Shown one piece after another: positions 1-6,358 of a stretch of DNA of 8,579 nt (position 1 is its first letter; every line of letters begins with the position of its first letter). Source of the stretch: Candidatus Sulfopaludibacter sp. SbA3 (GTDB lineage Bacteria > Acidobacteriota > Terriglobia > Bryobacterales > Bryobacteraceae); NCBI GenBank assembly GCA_945900935.1, contig CAMDKT010000231.1, positions 1 through 8,579 on the forward strand, read 5' to 3'. The notes below the pieces were generated by a model. It was not told the DNA's origin. It saw only the letters and a list, made by a program, of their open reading frames with translations, and made no database searches. Position numbers and translations under genes: made by a program.

Positions 1-1
1 A

Positions 2-940
2 ACCACCGAACTCACCGCGCCCAGCCTCCAAGTCAACCTCGCCACCAACCAAAACCTCACCCTTGCCCTCTCCATTGGCAATCCCCACGCAACGCCCATC
101 ACCTTGACGGAGATCTCCCTCACCGGCCCCGGCTTCACTCTCGTCAATCCACCCGCAACACCGCTCACTCTCCCGCCCGGCGCTACCCGCGCCATCCCAG
201 TAAATATCTTCATCGCCGCCGAAGGAGACTCGACCGCGCTGCTCTCCATCGGCCCCCGCCGCTTCTCCATCTTCGCCGTCGCGTTCCGTCCCCAATTGCT
301 GCCGCCCCGAATTATTCCTGGCGACGTTATTCCTCGCAACGGACAACAGCTCAAGCTCCGCCTCCAACTCGCCCAACCCGCCCTCGGCCCCGGCGAAGGC
401 ATCCTCCGCGCCGTCTTTACCGGCGCCGCTGACGATCCCGCCATCGTCTTCCCCAACGGTACCCGCGAAATCAAATTCGATGTCGCCGCCGGCAGCCGCG
501 ACGCCACGTTTGAAGGTGCCCCGGAAACCGTCCTCCAAACCGGAACCACCGCCGGCTCTCTTCGCCTCGACGCCATCACCGAAACCGGCGTTTCAACGGA
601 AACCTTCCGCTTCGACCGCGCCATCGTCGCCGTCGATGAAGCCGCCGCCCGCCGCAACGGCACCAACCTCGAAATCGACATCACCGGTTTCGACAACACC
701 CGCGGCGTCGGCTCGCTCAACTTCCGCTTCTTCGACAAATCCGGCAACGCCCTCGGCGTCATTACTTCCACCCTCGCCGATCAATTCAAAGCCTTTTTCG
801 ACCAAAGCAACCTCGGCGGCGTCTTTCGCCTCCGCGCCTCATTTCCCGTCACCGGCGATGCGACAATAGTGGGTTCAGTGCTCGTTGAGATCGCCAACTC
901 CGTTGGCCGTACAGATCTCCAGCGCCTTACCTTCCCATGA
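2..940 (+). CDS. Secreted/surface beta-sandwich protein, C-terminal part (5' end outside window)
   Basis: The reading frame is open from the left edge with no stop, so the start lies outside the window; 312 residues are visible. The sequence is rich in Thr, Ala, Gly, Leu and Pro with alternating hydrophobic residues, as in stacked beta-sandwich (Ig-like or choice-of-anchor D/ASPM-SPD2-Hydin-like) domains. The first roughly 90 residues end in a motif of the type PPGATRAIPVNI, which resembles the end of a choice-of-anchor D repeat. The last roughly 90 residues contain GFDNTRGVGSLNFRF followed by an AFFDQSNLGGVFRLRASF stretch. From memory this matches a C-terminal beta domain common in large extracellular Solibacter-like proteins. 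No transmembrane segment or sorting signal is seen at the C-terminus. The stop overlaps the thiD start by ATGA. Function is unknown, and the domain assignment rests on pattern resemblance only. Confidence 0.7.
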   Translation, partial: TTELTAPSLQVNLATNQNLTLALSIGNPHATPITLTEISLTGPGFTLVNPPATPLTLPPGATRAIPVNIFIAAEGDSTALLSIGPRRFSIFAVAFRPQLLPPRIIPGDVIPRNGQQLKLRLQLAQPALGPGEGILRAVFTGAADDPAIVFPNGTREIKFDVAAGSRDATFEGAPETVLQTGTTAGSLRLDAITETGVSTETFRFDRAIVAVDEAAARRNGTNLEIDITGFDNTRGVGSLNFRFFDKSGNALGVITSTLADQFKAFFDQSNLGGVFRLRASFPVTGDATIVGSVLVEIANSVGRTDLQRLTFP

Positions 941-1719
941 CGCCAGTGGCCCTCACCATCGCCGGCTCCGATCCCAGCGGCGGCGCCGGCATCCAGGCCG
1001 ATCTCAAAACATTTCATCAATTCCGTGTCTACGGCGAAGCCGTCCTCACCCTCATCACCGTCCAAAACACCCAATCCGTCACCCGCGTCGAACTGCTCGA
1101 TCCCGAACTCGTCCGCCAGCAAATCGACGCCGTTCTCAACGATATCCCGCCCCACGCCGCCAAGACCGGCGCCCTCGGCTCCGCCGCAATTATCGCAGCA
1201 GTGGCAGAAGCCATCGGCGATACGCCGCTCGTCGTTGATCCAGTCATGATCAGCAAACACGGCGCGCCGCTCATCTCCCCCGACGCCGTCGACGCGCTCC
1301 TCCGCACGCTCTTCCCCAAAGCGCTCCTCATCACACCCAACCTCCACGAAGCCGCCGCCCTCACCGGCCAGCCCGTCGAAACCGAGGAGCAAATGGTAAC
1401 CGCCGCCCGCCGCCTCCTTGACTTCGGCCCCAAAGCCGTTTTAGTCAAAGGGGGACATCTCACCGGTCAAGCCAGCGATGTTCTGGTCACAAAGGAAACC
1501 CTCGACTGGTTCACCGCGCCCCGCATCGACACCCCCCACACCCACGGCACCGGCTGCACCTATTCCGCCGCCATTACCGCCCTTCTGGCTACCGGAACTC
1601 CCCTCCGCGAAGCCGTCGCGAAAGCAAAATCCTTCATCACCGAAGCCATCAAAACTAACCCCGGTCTCGGTAAAGGCCATGGCCCCGTCAATCACTTAAC
1701 GCAACCACCCAGCCATTAA
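937..1719 (+). CDS. thiD: Hydroxymethylpyrimidine/phosphomethylpyrimidine kinase ThiD
   Basis: This cytosolic kinase of thiamine biosynthesis phosphorylates HMP to HMP-P and then HMP-PP, which ThiE joins to the thiazole. The 260 residues match the usual length. Visible family motifs are the N-terminal TIAGSDPSGGAGIQADLKTF (residues 7-26), the substrate Gln in TVQN (Q43), KTGALGS (76-82), DPVM (101-104), TPN..EA (133-139), KGGH (171-174) and the anion-hole/catalytic HGTGC (203-207, Cys207). The C-terminal GKGHGPVNH is also typical. The ATG overlaps the upstream stop as ATGA and has no Shine-Dalgarno of its own, so translation probably depends on re-initiation after the upstream gene. That is an odd partner, since the upstream protein looks extracellular. 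The 3' end overlaps the opposing glycosyltransferase gene by 32 nt. No TPP riboswitch is recognisable upstream, and no other thiamine gene is present. Confidence 0.95.
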   Translation: MTPVALTIAGSDPSGGAGIQADLKTFHQFRVYGEAVLTLITVQNTQSVTRVELLDPELVRQQIDAVLNDIPPHAAKTGALGSAAIIAAVAEAIGDTPLVVDPVMISKHGAPLISPDAVDALLRTLFPKALLITPNLHEAAALTGQPVETEEQMVTAARRLLDFGPKAVLVKGGHLTGQASDVLVTKETLDWFTAPRIDTPHTHGTGCTYSAAITALLATGTPLREAVAKAKSFITEAIKTNPGLGKGHGPVNHLTQPPSH

Positions 1720-3082
1720 TAGCGCGCAAAACCCGCCTCCCCCCCATTCGCAACCCGCCCAACCGCTCCGCCCGCAACAGAAAATCCCGCCCCGCCGCCG
1801 CATCCAATAACTCCTGCATTTCCGCCTCCGACCGCACCAGCAGCACCGTCTCCAACGGCTCCGCCAACCCGCGAAACGTCCCCGCGTTCGCAATGATCCC
1901 GCGCCCCGCAAAATCAATGTTCGTCGCCGCCAGCGTCCGCGCGTCTCCCGGCAGCATGTACTGCACCCGCGCCAAATGCATCGTCGTCGCCACAAACTCA
2001 TCCGCCACGCCGTCGATAATTAACCCATTCTTCCGTCCCAGCGCCTGATACTCCGCCAACGCCCCCGTCGGCTCCACCGCCTCCGGCGCCGCGTGCGATA
2101 TCCCGCCAGTCCACAATCGCGCCGCCAATAAAACCGCCGCCGCCCACCCCAACGCCGACCCTCGCGCCCCCGCTGCCGCCGCCGCGAATACCGGCAGCAA
2201 ATACGTCGCATTCCGGTACCCAAATCCGAAAAGCGTCAACACACTCACTCCCAGCCACGCCGCCTCCACATACCGTTTCCGGTACAAACAAAATCCCAAT
2301 GCCAACGGTGCCAGCACTGCCAGCACCGGATCCCACTCCCAGGCCCGAGTCGCATAAAAGCGCAGATGCCCCTCCGCCGCCGCGTTCTCCGGCGTCAACA
2401 ACCCCCACTGCAAATGCTCATCCAGCACGTGCTCCTTCCAGTACCATTCCCGGTTCACCGCCAACTGATACAAATGCCACGGCGCAACCAGTAACATCGC
2501 CAACCCAACCGTCCGCCCCCACCCCCTCCACATAAACAACGCCGGAATAAAACCCGCCACGCTCTTAGTCAAAATTCCCCACGCCAGCGCCGCCCCCGCT
2601 CCCCGCTCTGACTTACCCCATAAATACAAACTCAGCACCACCGCGCATAACACCGGCACATCCGTCATATTCCGCCGCGCCAGCAAAAAGAACAACGGAT
2701 TCGCCGCCAGCAGTAACATCGCCGCCCACCCCTGCCATCGCCACAGCAGCGTCAACACCCCTGCCCCGCACAACACCGAAAACAGGCGCAAACTCCACAA
2801 CGAGTCCCCAAACACACCCGCAAAAACCGCCGCCGGCAAAAACGCCATCACCGGCTTCACAAACGCCAAACGGCCGAGAAATCGCGGTGTCAGCCACTCG
2901 CCCCTCTCGGCCATTCCTATCGAAATACTGCTATAAAGCGCCTCATCCTGCGGACGCACTTTTCGCACCGGATCCGTGTACCCGGAGGCCAGCGGCACGT
3001 CCCACACGCCCCAGCCCAGATACACGGCCGCCGCCACAAAAATTAATACTTGGGAACCGTAGGATCTACCTTGTCCGCCCAT
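1688..3082 (-). CDS. Polytopic membrane glycosyltransferase, GT39/ArnT-PMT-like
   Basis: A 464-residue protein with many hydrophobic segments (for example around residues 12-30, 78-92, 100-113, 119-135, 143-156, 164-184, 190-204, 252-266, 273-286, 292-325), followed by a soluble C-terminal part from about 330. The first extracytoplasmic loop carries the family signature: an acidic pair in RPQDEALY (D46-E47), then WLTPRFLG and KPVM. ARRNMTDVP (136-143) is also typical of ArnT/PMT-like enzymes. Such enzymes transfer a sugar from a polyprenyl-phosphate donor to lipid, protein or glycan acceptors; donor and acceptor cannot be told here. The chosen ATG lies inside the end of moeZ (40-nt overlap). 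A GTG at residue 16 (3037) is an alternative that would remove most of the N-terminal polar segment. As the last gene of the cys operon its link to cysteine supply is unclear and may be purely positional. Confidence 0.8.
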   Translation of the reverse strand: MGGQGRSYGSQVLIFVAAAVYLGWGVWDVPLASGYTDPVRKVRPQDEALYSSISIGMAERGEWLTPRFLGRLAFVKPVMAFLPAAVFAGVFGDSLWSLRLFSVLCGAGVLTLLWRWQGWAAMLLLAANPLFFLLARRNMTDVPVLCAVVLSLYLWGKSERGAGAALAWGILTKSVAGFIPALFMWRGWGRTVGLAMLLVAPWHLYQLAVNREWYWKEHVLDEHLQWGLLTPENAAAEGHLRFYATRAWEWDPVLAVLAPLALGFCLYRKRYVEAAWLGVSVLTLFGFGYRNATYLLPVFAAAAAGARGSALGWAAAVLLAARLWTGGISHAAPEAVEPTGALAEYQALGRKNGLIIDGVADEFVATTMHLARVQYMLPGDARTLAATNIDFAGRGIIANAGTFRGLAEPLETVLLVRSEAEMQELLDAAAGRDFLLRAERLGGLRMGGRRVLRAINGWVVALSD

Positions 3083-4191
3083 GCCAGTATTCCGCCCGTC
3101 ATGTTACGAACTCTCGTGAATCCGCTCGCCCGCAGTAAGTCGCAGGCCTTTGCCGAACGCCCGCCCATTTTGCAGTGCATCACGATATCGGCGTTCTTGT
3201 CCAATTCGTCCAGCCGCTTCGGCAGATCGCCTAACGGAATCAGCTTGGCCTTATCGATTTTGCAGATCTGATACTCATGCGGCTCGCGTACATCCACCAG
3301 CACAAAATTAGCGCCCGAATCAATCAACTGCTTCACTTCCTGCGGCGCAATATCGGTCGAAGCAACCGGCGGCGGCAGCGGAGCCTCCTGGTGCGGAACC
3401 CCGCAAAACTGCTGATAATCGATCAGCTCTTTCACAACCGTACACTTACCCTGGCACTCCGGATTCCGCCGGATTTTCAACTCCCGGAACTTCATCGCCA
3501 AAGCATCGTACAGCATCAGCCGCCCCTTTAAAGGCTGCCCTTCGCCCAGAATCAGCTTGATCACTTCCGTCGCCTGTATCAGCCCCACCACGCCCGGCAA
3601 AATTCCCAGCACGCCGCCCTCGGCGCAGCTCGGTACTAACCCCGGAGGCGGCGGTTCCGGATACAAACACCGGTAACATGGCCCGTCGTCCTTGCAAAAA
3701 ACGGTAGCCTGCCCTTCAAACCGGAAGATACTCGCATAGACATTCGGAATGCCGAGTAACACACAGGCGTCATTCACCAAAAACCGCGTCGGGAAGTTAT
3801 CCGTCCCATCGGCCACAACGTCATAACCGCGAAGTATCTCCAGCGCGTTCGCCGAAGTCAGCGGAACGTCGTACTTCACAATCTCGATGAAAGGATTAAT
3901 ATCCTTCATCGTCTCTTCCGCCGAATCCACTTTCTTCTTCCCGATGTCCTTGGTCCCGTGAATGATCTGCCGTTGCAGGTTCGACACGTCCACCGTGTCG
4001 AAATCCACCAGGCCCAACTTACCCACCCCCGCCGCCGCCAGATACATCGCCACCGGCGCGCCCAGTCCGCCCGTGCCGATCAGCAGCACCTTCGCGTTCT
4101 TTAACTTCAACTGCCCGTCCATGCCTACTTCCGGCATGATCAGGTGCCGGCTATACCGGCCGATCTCTTCATTCGACAGCGACGCGCTCAT
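3043..4191 (-). CDS. moeZ: MoeZ-type sulfurtransferase: E1-like adenylyltransferase plus rhodanese
   Basis: This enzyme adenylates the C-terminal glycine of a ubiquitin-like sulfur carrier and then converts it to a thiocarboxylate using the rhodanese persulfide. It has 382 residues, close to the usual roughly 390. The N-terminal ThiF/MoeB domain shows RYSRHLIMPEVG (12-23), the nucleotide loop GTGGLGAP (39-46), DFDTVDVSNLQRQ (63-75) and DGTDNFPTR (128-136). A zinc pair is C172/C175, and the conserved Cys is C189 in PSCAEGGVLG. The second cysteine pair is C246/C250, spaced CX3C. LIDYQQFCG (256-264) leads to the rhodanese domain (about 280-380) with active loop CKMGGRS (340-346) and catalytic Cys340. 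The ATG overlaps the cysO stop by 4 nt (ATGA), so the two are probably made coupled. Position next to cysO, mec and cysM argues that CysO is its substrate and not MoaD or ThiS, although it could also serve those. Confidence 0.93.
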   Translation of the reverse strand: MSASLSNEEIGRYSRHLIMPEVGMDGQLKLKNAKVLLIGTGGLGAPVAMYLAAAGVGKLGLVDFDTVDVSNLQRQIIHGTKDIGKKKVDSAEETMKDINPFIEIVKYDVPLTSANALEILRGYDVVADGTDNFPTRFLVNDACVLLGIPNVYASIFRFEGQATVFCKDDGPCYRCLYPEPPPPGLVPSCAEGGVLGILPGVVGLIQATEVIKLILGEGQPLKGRLMLYDALAMKFRELKIRRNPECQGKCTVVKELIDYQQFCGVPHQEAPLPPPVASTDIAPQEVKQLIDSGANFVLVDVREPHEYQICKIDKAKLIPLGDLPKRLDELDKNADIVMHCKMGGRSAKACDLLRASGFTRVRNMTGGILAWADKVDPTVPKY

Positions 4192-4463
4192 ATACCGCCC
4201 GCGATCGACGGCACTATCGATATCGTGTCCCCCGCCGCCACCGGCGTCTTGTCTTTTTCCAGGAACCGGATATCTTCGTCATTCACATACACATTGACAA
4301 AGCTCCGCAGCTTTCCTTCGTCAGTGAAAAGGTTCTTCTTCATGTCCGGATGCGCCGCCGTCAACTCGGCCAGCGCCTCGCCAACGGTCGTGCCTCTAAC
4401 TTCCATGGCGTCTTTCTTATCAGCGAACTGCCGCAACGGCGTCGGAATCATTATCTTAGGCAT
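4188..4463 (-). CDS. cysO: Ubiquitin-like sulfur carrier protein CysO (MoaD/ThiS family) with C-terminal GGI
   Basis: A 91-residue beta-grasp protein that carries sulfur as a C-terminal thiocarboxylate for cysteine synthesis. Length and sequence recall M. tuberculosis CysO (93 aa): IPTPLRQF near the start, GTTVGEAL (24-31), the diagnostic KLRSFVNVYVNDEDIRF (51-67), then GDTISIVPSIAGG. The family normally ends exactly at Gly-Gly, but here an Ile (ATA codon) follows before TGA, so the product ends AGGI. This implies that the last residue must be removed before MoeZ can activate Gly90. The ATG lies 8 nt inside the end of mec, and the stop overlaps the moeZ start as ATGA. MoaD of molybdopterin synthesis is the main alternative, but the VNDEDIRF signature and the cysM/mec neighbours favour CysO. 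Confidence 0.92.
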   Translation of the reverse strand: MPKIMIPTPLRQFADKKDAMEVRGTTVGEALAELTAAHPDMKKNLFTDEGKLRSFVNVYVNDEDIRFLEKDKTPVAAGDTISIVPSIAGGI

Positions 4464-4881
4464 GGGGGTGTTCTAACTCTTCTTTCGCTGCCTCGGTTTG
4501 TTCCATGTTTGGCAGCCAGCTATTGGCGTGATGAAATTGGCCCTTCTGGATCGACAACACAACAAACGAATACCAGGGGCAGGAGTTCTCTAAATCAGTC
4601 TTCGAAAAATACGCGTCGCAGTCCGGATGACTGTGGAATATCCCAATCAGATCCATCCCGTTCTTCCGCGCTTCCCGCTCGGCAACCAACAAATCCTCCG
4701 ACCGCAGCTCATACCGCTCCCGCTGCGCCCCCGGATACGCGTTCTCCAACGGCAGCGCCGTCCGCACCGTTTTTACGTCTCCTTCGATCAGCCCCAGCAT
4801 CGCGCCGCAGCACTCGTTCGGATACGTCTTTTGCGCATGATCGACCATCAACCGCCACGCTTCCTGTTCTATCTTTATCAT
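4456..4881 (-). CDS. mec: JAMM/MPN+ metalloprotease Mec, CysO-cysteine peptidase
   Basis: A zinc-dependent isopeptidase-like enzyme that hydrolyses the CysO-cysteine adduct to release free cysteine and recycle CysO. The 141 residues are close to the M. tuberculosis enzyme (about 146). The complete JAMM active site is visible: Glu23 in NECCG, then H83-S-H85 followed by seven residues, S93, two residues and D96 (HxHx7Sx2D). The protein is a stand-alone catalytic domain with no extra domains. The ATG overlaps the cysM stop as ATGA, and its 3' end overlaps cysO by 8 nt. Because CysO here ends in GGI, this protease is also the likely candidate for removing the terminal Ile, by analogy with JAMM proteins that trim precursor carriers (QbsD for QbsE; HcyD for HcyS). 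That second role is inference. Confidence 0.93.
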   Translation of the reverse strand: MIKIEQEAWRLMVDHAQKTYPNECCGAMLGLIEGDVKTVRTALPLENAYPGAQRERYELRSEDLLVAEREARKNGMDLIGIFHSHPDCDAYFSKTDLENSCPWYSFVVLSIQKGQFHHANSWLPNMEQTEAAKEELEHPHA

Positions 4882-5831
4882 TCGTCCCAGAACGGCTCGC
4901 TCATGTATTTCGATGCGCCATCACAAAGTACCGTCACAATTACCGCTTCCCGCCCTTCCGCCGCCAGCCGCTTCCCCGTCTCCAGCGCCGCGTGTACATT
5001 CGCCCCCGCGCTGATTCCCACCATCAGCCCCTCTTCCCGCGCCAGCCACCGGACCATCTTATACGCGTCTTCCGTCTCTATCCAGAAATTGCCGTCCGCC
5101 AATCCGGGGTCATAGATTTTCGGCACAATCGCCGTCGGCATATGCTTCAACCCCTCCAGCCCGTGAAACCCCGACGACGGCTGCGCGCTGATGCACTCAA
5201 CGCCTTTTCCGTCCTCTTTCAACCGCCGCGACGTTCCCATAAACGTCCCGCTCGTCCCCAACGCCGCAATAAAATGCGTTATTCTCCCCCCGGTCTGCTC
5301 CAATATTTCCACCCCGGTGGTCTGATAATGCGCCTGCCAATTCGCCGGATTCGAATACTGGTCCGGGTAAAAATACCGCTCCGGATCCTCCGCGTAGATC
5401 GCCTGGCACCGCCGTATCGCCCCGTCCGACCCCTCCCCCGCGTCTGTCAATACCAGCTCCGCCCCATACGCCCGCAATATACTCTTCCGGTCCGCGCTCG
5501 CATTCGCCGGCAGACACAGCTTCACCCGGTACCCCCGCGCCGCCGCGACCATCGAATACGCAATCCCCGTATTCCCGCTCGTCGAGTCCAGGATCACCTT
5601 CTCCGGCGTCAACAATCCCTGCCGCTCGCCGGTATTCAGCATGTTCAACGCCGCCCGGTCCTTCACGCTGCCGCCAGGGTTGAAATACTCCGCTTTTCCG
5701 TAAATCTCGATGCCCCGCAGCCCCGCCGTCACCCGGTTCAGCCGGAACAACGGAGTGTTCCCAATCGACTCCAGCAGATTCCCCGCCGCCGGAGGCGTCC
5801 GCTCTCCCACTGTACTCACCGTTGCGCTCAC
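4878..5831 (-). CDS. cysM: CysM, PLP-dependent cysteine synthase using CysO thiocarboxylate
   Basis: A fold-type II PLP enzyme of 317 residues that replaces the leaving group of an activated serine with sulfur from CysO-COSH, giving CysO-cysteine. Visible motifs are the PLP lysine in NPGGSVKDR (Lys57), the substrate loop TSGNTG (84-89), the phosphate-binding GTSGT (192-196), and GISAGA (272-277). In M. tuberculosis CysM, Arg220 binds the phosphate of O-phosphoserine in the context LRNM; here the aligned residue appears to be Lys229 in GLKHM, keeping a positive charge. This suggests O-phosphoserine use, but O-acetylserine cannot be excluded. The first in-frame start is GTG at 5831, directly abutting AAGAGG with almost no spacer. 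GTG at 5819 (12 nt from AAGAGG) and at 5810 are alternatives. An in-frame TAG lies four codons upstream, limiting extension. First gene of the operon. Confidence 0.92.
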   Translation of the reverse strand: MSATVSTVGERTPPAAGNLLESIGNTPLFRLNRVTAGLRGIEIYGKAEYFNPGGSVKDRAALNMLNTGERQGLLTPEKVILDSTSGNTGIAYSMVAAARGYRVKLCLPANASADRKSILRAYGAELVLTDAGEGSDGAIRRCQAIYAEDPERYFYPDQYSNPANWQAHYQTTGVEILEQTGGRITHFIAALGTSGTFMGTSRRLKEDGKGVECISAQPSSGFHGLEGLKHMPTAIVPKIYDPGLADGNFWIETEDAYKMVRWLAREEGLMVGISAGANVHAALETGKRLAAEGREAVIVTVLCDGASKYMSEPFWDE

Positions 5832-5837
5832 CCTCTT

Positions 5838-5866
5838 AGGCTATCAATCTCCCTAATCCCGGTCAA
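5838..5866 (-). promoter_or_regulatory. Candidate cysM operon promoter
   Basis: On the minus strand a -35-like TTGACC (5866-5861) is separated by 17 nt from a weak -10-like TAGCCT (5843-5838). Transcription would start near 5831, at or next to the first GTG of cysM, so the message could be nearly leaderless or translation could start at a downstream GTG. The -10 matches consensus at only three of six positions. No other good pair is seen in the leader. The only supporting context is that a divergent promoter must lie close to the operon head. Confidence 0.3.
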
Positions 5867-5873
5867 GATTAGG
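5852..5873. promoter_or_regulatory. Perfect 7-bp inverted repeat around the cysM -35 (candidate operator)
   Basis: CCTAATC (5852-5858) and GATTAGG (5867-5873) are perfect inverted copies separated by 8 nt that contain the -35-like hexamer. A further TTAGG half-site lies at 5836-5840, beside the predicted -10, and TTAGGCT occurs as a direct repeat at 5837-5843 and 5870-5876. This arrangement looks like a binding site for a dimeric repressor or activator of cysteine synthesis. No regulator gene is present in the window, and no known regulon motif is recognised. Confidence 0.35.
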
Positions 5874-5896
5874 CTCATTCCCCCAAAGGATAATAA

Positions 5897-6115
5897 CCAC
5901 TCCCGCTCCGGCGACGAGCCTCACCCCCCTCCGAACGGAGCCCCGCCGAACTCGTCCACGAAGCCTTCCTCCAGAATCCGCTCGATTGGGCCAACCGCGC
6001 CCATTTCCACTACATCGCCGCCCGGCTTATGCGGCAAATCCTGATCGATTGTATCCGCGAATCCCACGCCCTGAAGCGCGCCGCCGCCTGGCTCACCTCT
6101 CCGGAGCAATCATGA
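5897..6115 (+). pseudogene. Remnant of an ECF RNA polymerase sigma factor (sigma-70 region 2 fragment)
   Basis: The frame ending at TGA 6113-6115 encodes ELVHEAFLQNPLDWANRAHF (from 5948), then an IAARLMRQILID stretch and KRA. From memory this matches the middle of Acidobacteria-type ECF sigma factors (PF07638/TIGR02999-like: LVHEAYLRL..DWQNRAHFF.IAA.LMRRILVDHARARHAAKRG). The expected N-terminal roughly 50 residues are missing: two TAA codons lie at 5891-5896, and no ATG, GTG or TTG start precedes the match. The protein ends about 10 residues after KRA, so the region 4 DNA-binding part is also absent. The stop overlaps the following ATG as ATGA, preserving the ancestral sigma-kinase junction. 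Most likely a decayed gene. Confidence 0.7.
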
Positions 6116-6336
6116 CCGCTCAACAGTGCCAAACCGCCGAAAATCTCTTCCACTCCGCCCTCGATCTCCCGCCCGGCGACCGCGCCAATTGGCTCGCAGA
6201 AGCCTGTCCCAACGATCCCGGCCTCCTCAACGCCGTCCTCCGCATGATCGAAGCCGACGCCGACGCCGCCCCCGCCCCCGGCGACGAAATCCGCCTCGCC
6301 GTCCGGTCGGCCGTTAAGCAGTGGATGGCGAAGTAA
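6112..6336 (+). pseudogene. Truncated N-terminal segment of a sigma-linked Ser/Thr protein kinase
   Basis: An ATG with a good ribosome-binding site (GGAG at 6103-6106, 5-nt spacing) starts a 74-residue product. Its beginning (TAQQCQTAENLFHSALDLPP, then RANWLAEACPNDPGLLNAVLRMIEAD) resembles the conserved N-terminal extension of acidobacterial PknB-type kinases that follow ECF sigma genes (E.FH.AL.LPP..R..FL.EAC..D..L..EV..LL..D). The product stops at AVKQWMAK, before any glycine-rich loop or kinase domain. Either the kinase domain was lost when the downstream cassette arrived, or this is a small stand-alone protein retaining only that segment. Translation may still occur because start, ribosome-binding site and frame are intact. 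Confidence 0.6.
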
Positions 6337-6346
6337 AGCCAAGCGG

Positions 6347-6358
6347 TATAGTGGAGTT
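6347..6358 (+). promoter_or_regulatory. Candidate -10 element and short-spaced RBS before the ATPase gene
   Basis: TATAGT (6347-6352, five of six consensus positions) is followed by GGAGTT and then the ATG at 6359. A transcript from this element would start about at the ATG, giving a leaderless message. Alternatively, GTGGAG (6351-6356) acts as a Shine-Dalgarno with an unusually short 2-nt spacer on a longer transcript. No convincing -35 lies 16-18 nt upstream. Confidence 0.3.

Noticed and set aside
104..940. Start of the first gene at TTG 104
   Set aside because: The frame is open to the left edge with the same composition, so this is an internal codon of a longer gene.
781..1392. 203-codon minus-strand frame opposite thiD, Gly/Glu/Asp-rich
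   Set aside because: No recognisable motif, and it is a mirror frame of the conserved ThiD coding sequence.
3043..4191. Reading moeZ and cysO as molybdopterin genes (moeB/moaD)
   Set aside because: Immediate linkage with mec and cysM and the CysO-type VNDEDIRF signature favour cysteine synthesis. No other molybdopterin genes are present.
4350..6044. 564-codon plus-strand open frame opposite mec and cysM
   Set aside because: Composition is Arg/Pro/Ser-rich without domain pattern, and it lies antisense to three genes with clear catalytic motifs. It is explained by strong codon bias in GC-rich DNA.
5986..6336. Longer plus-strand frame (116 codons) extending the 74-aa kinase-like segment upstream
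   Set aside because: Similarity to the kinase N-terminus begins exactly at the ATG at 6112, which has a good RBS. The upstream part is out of frame with the sigma remnant.
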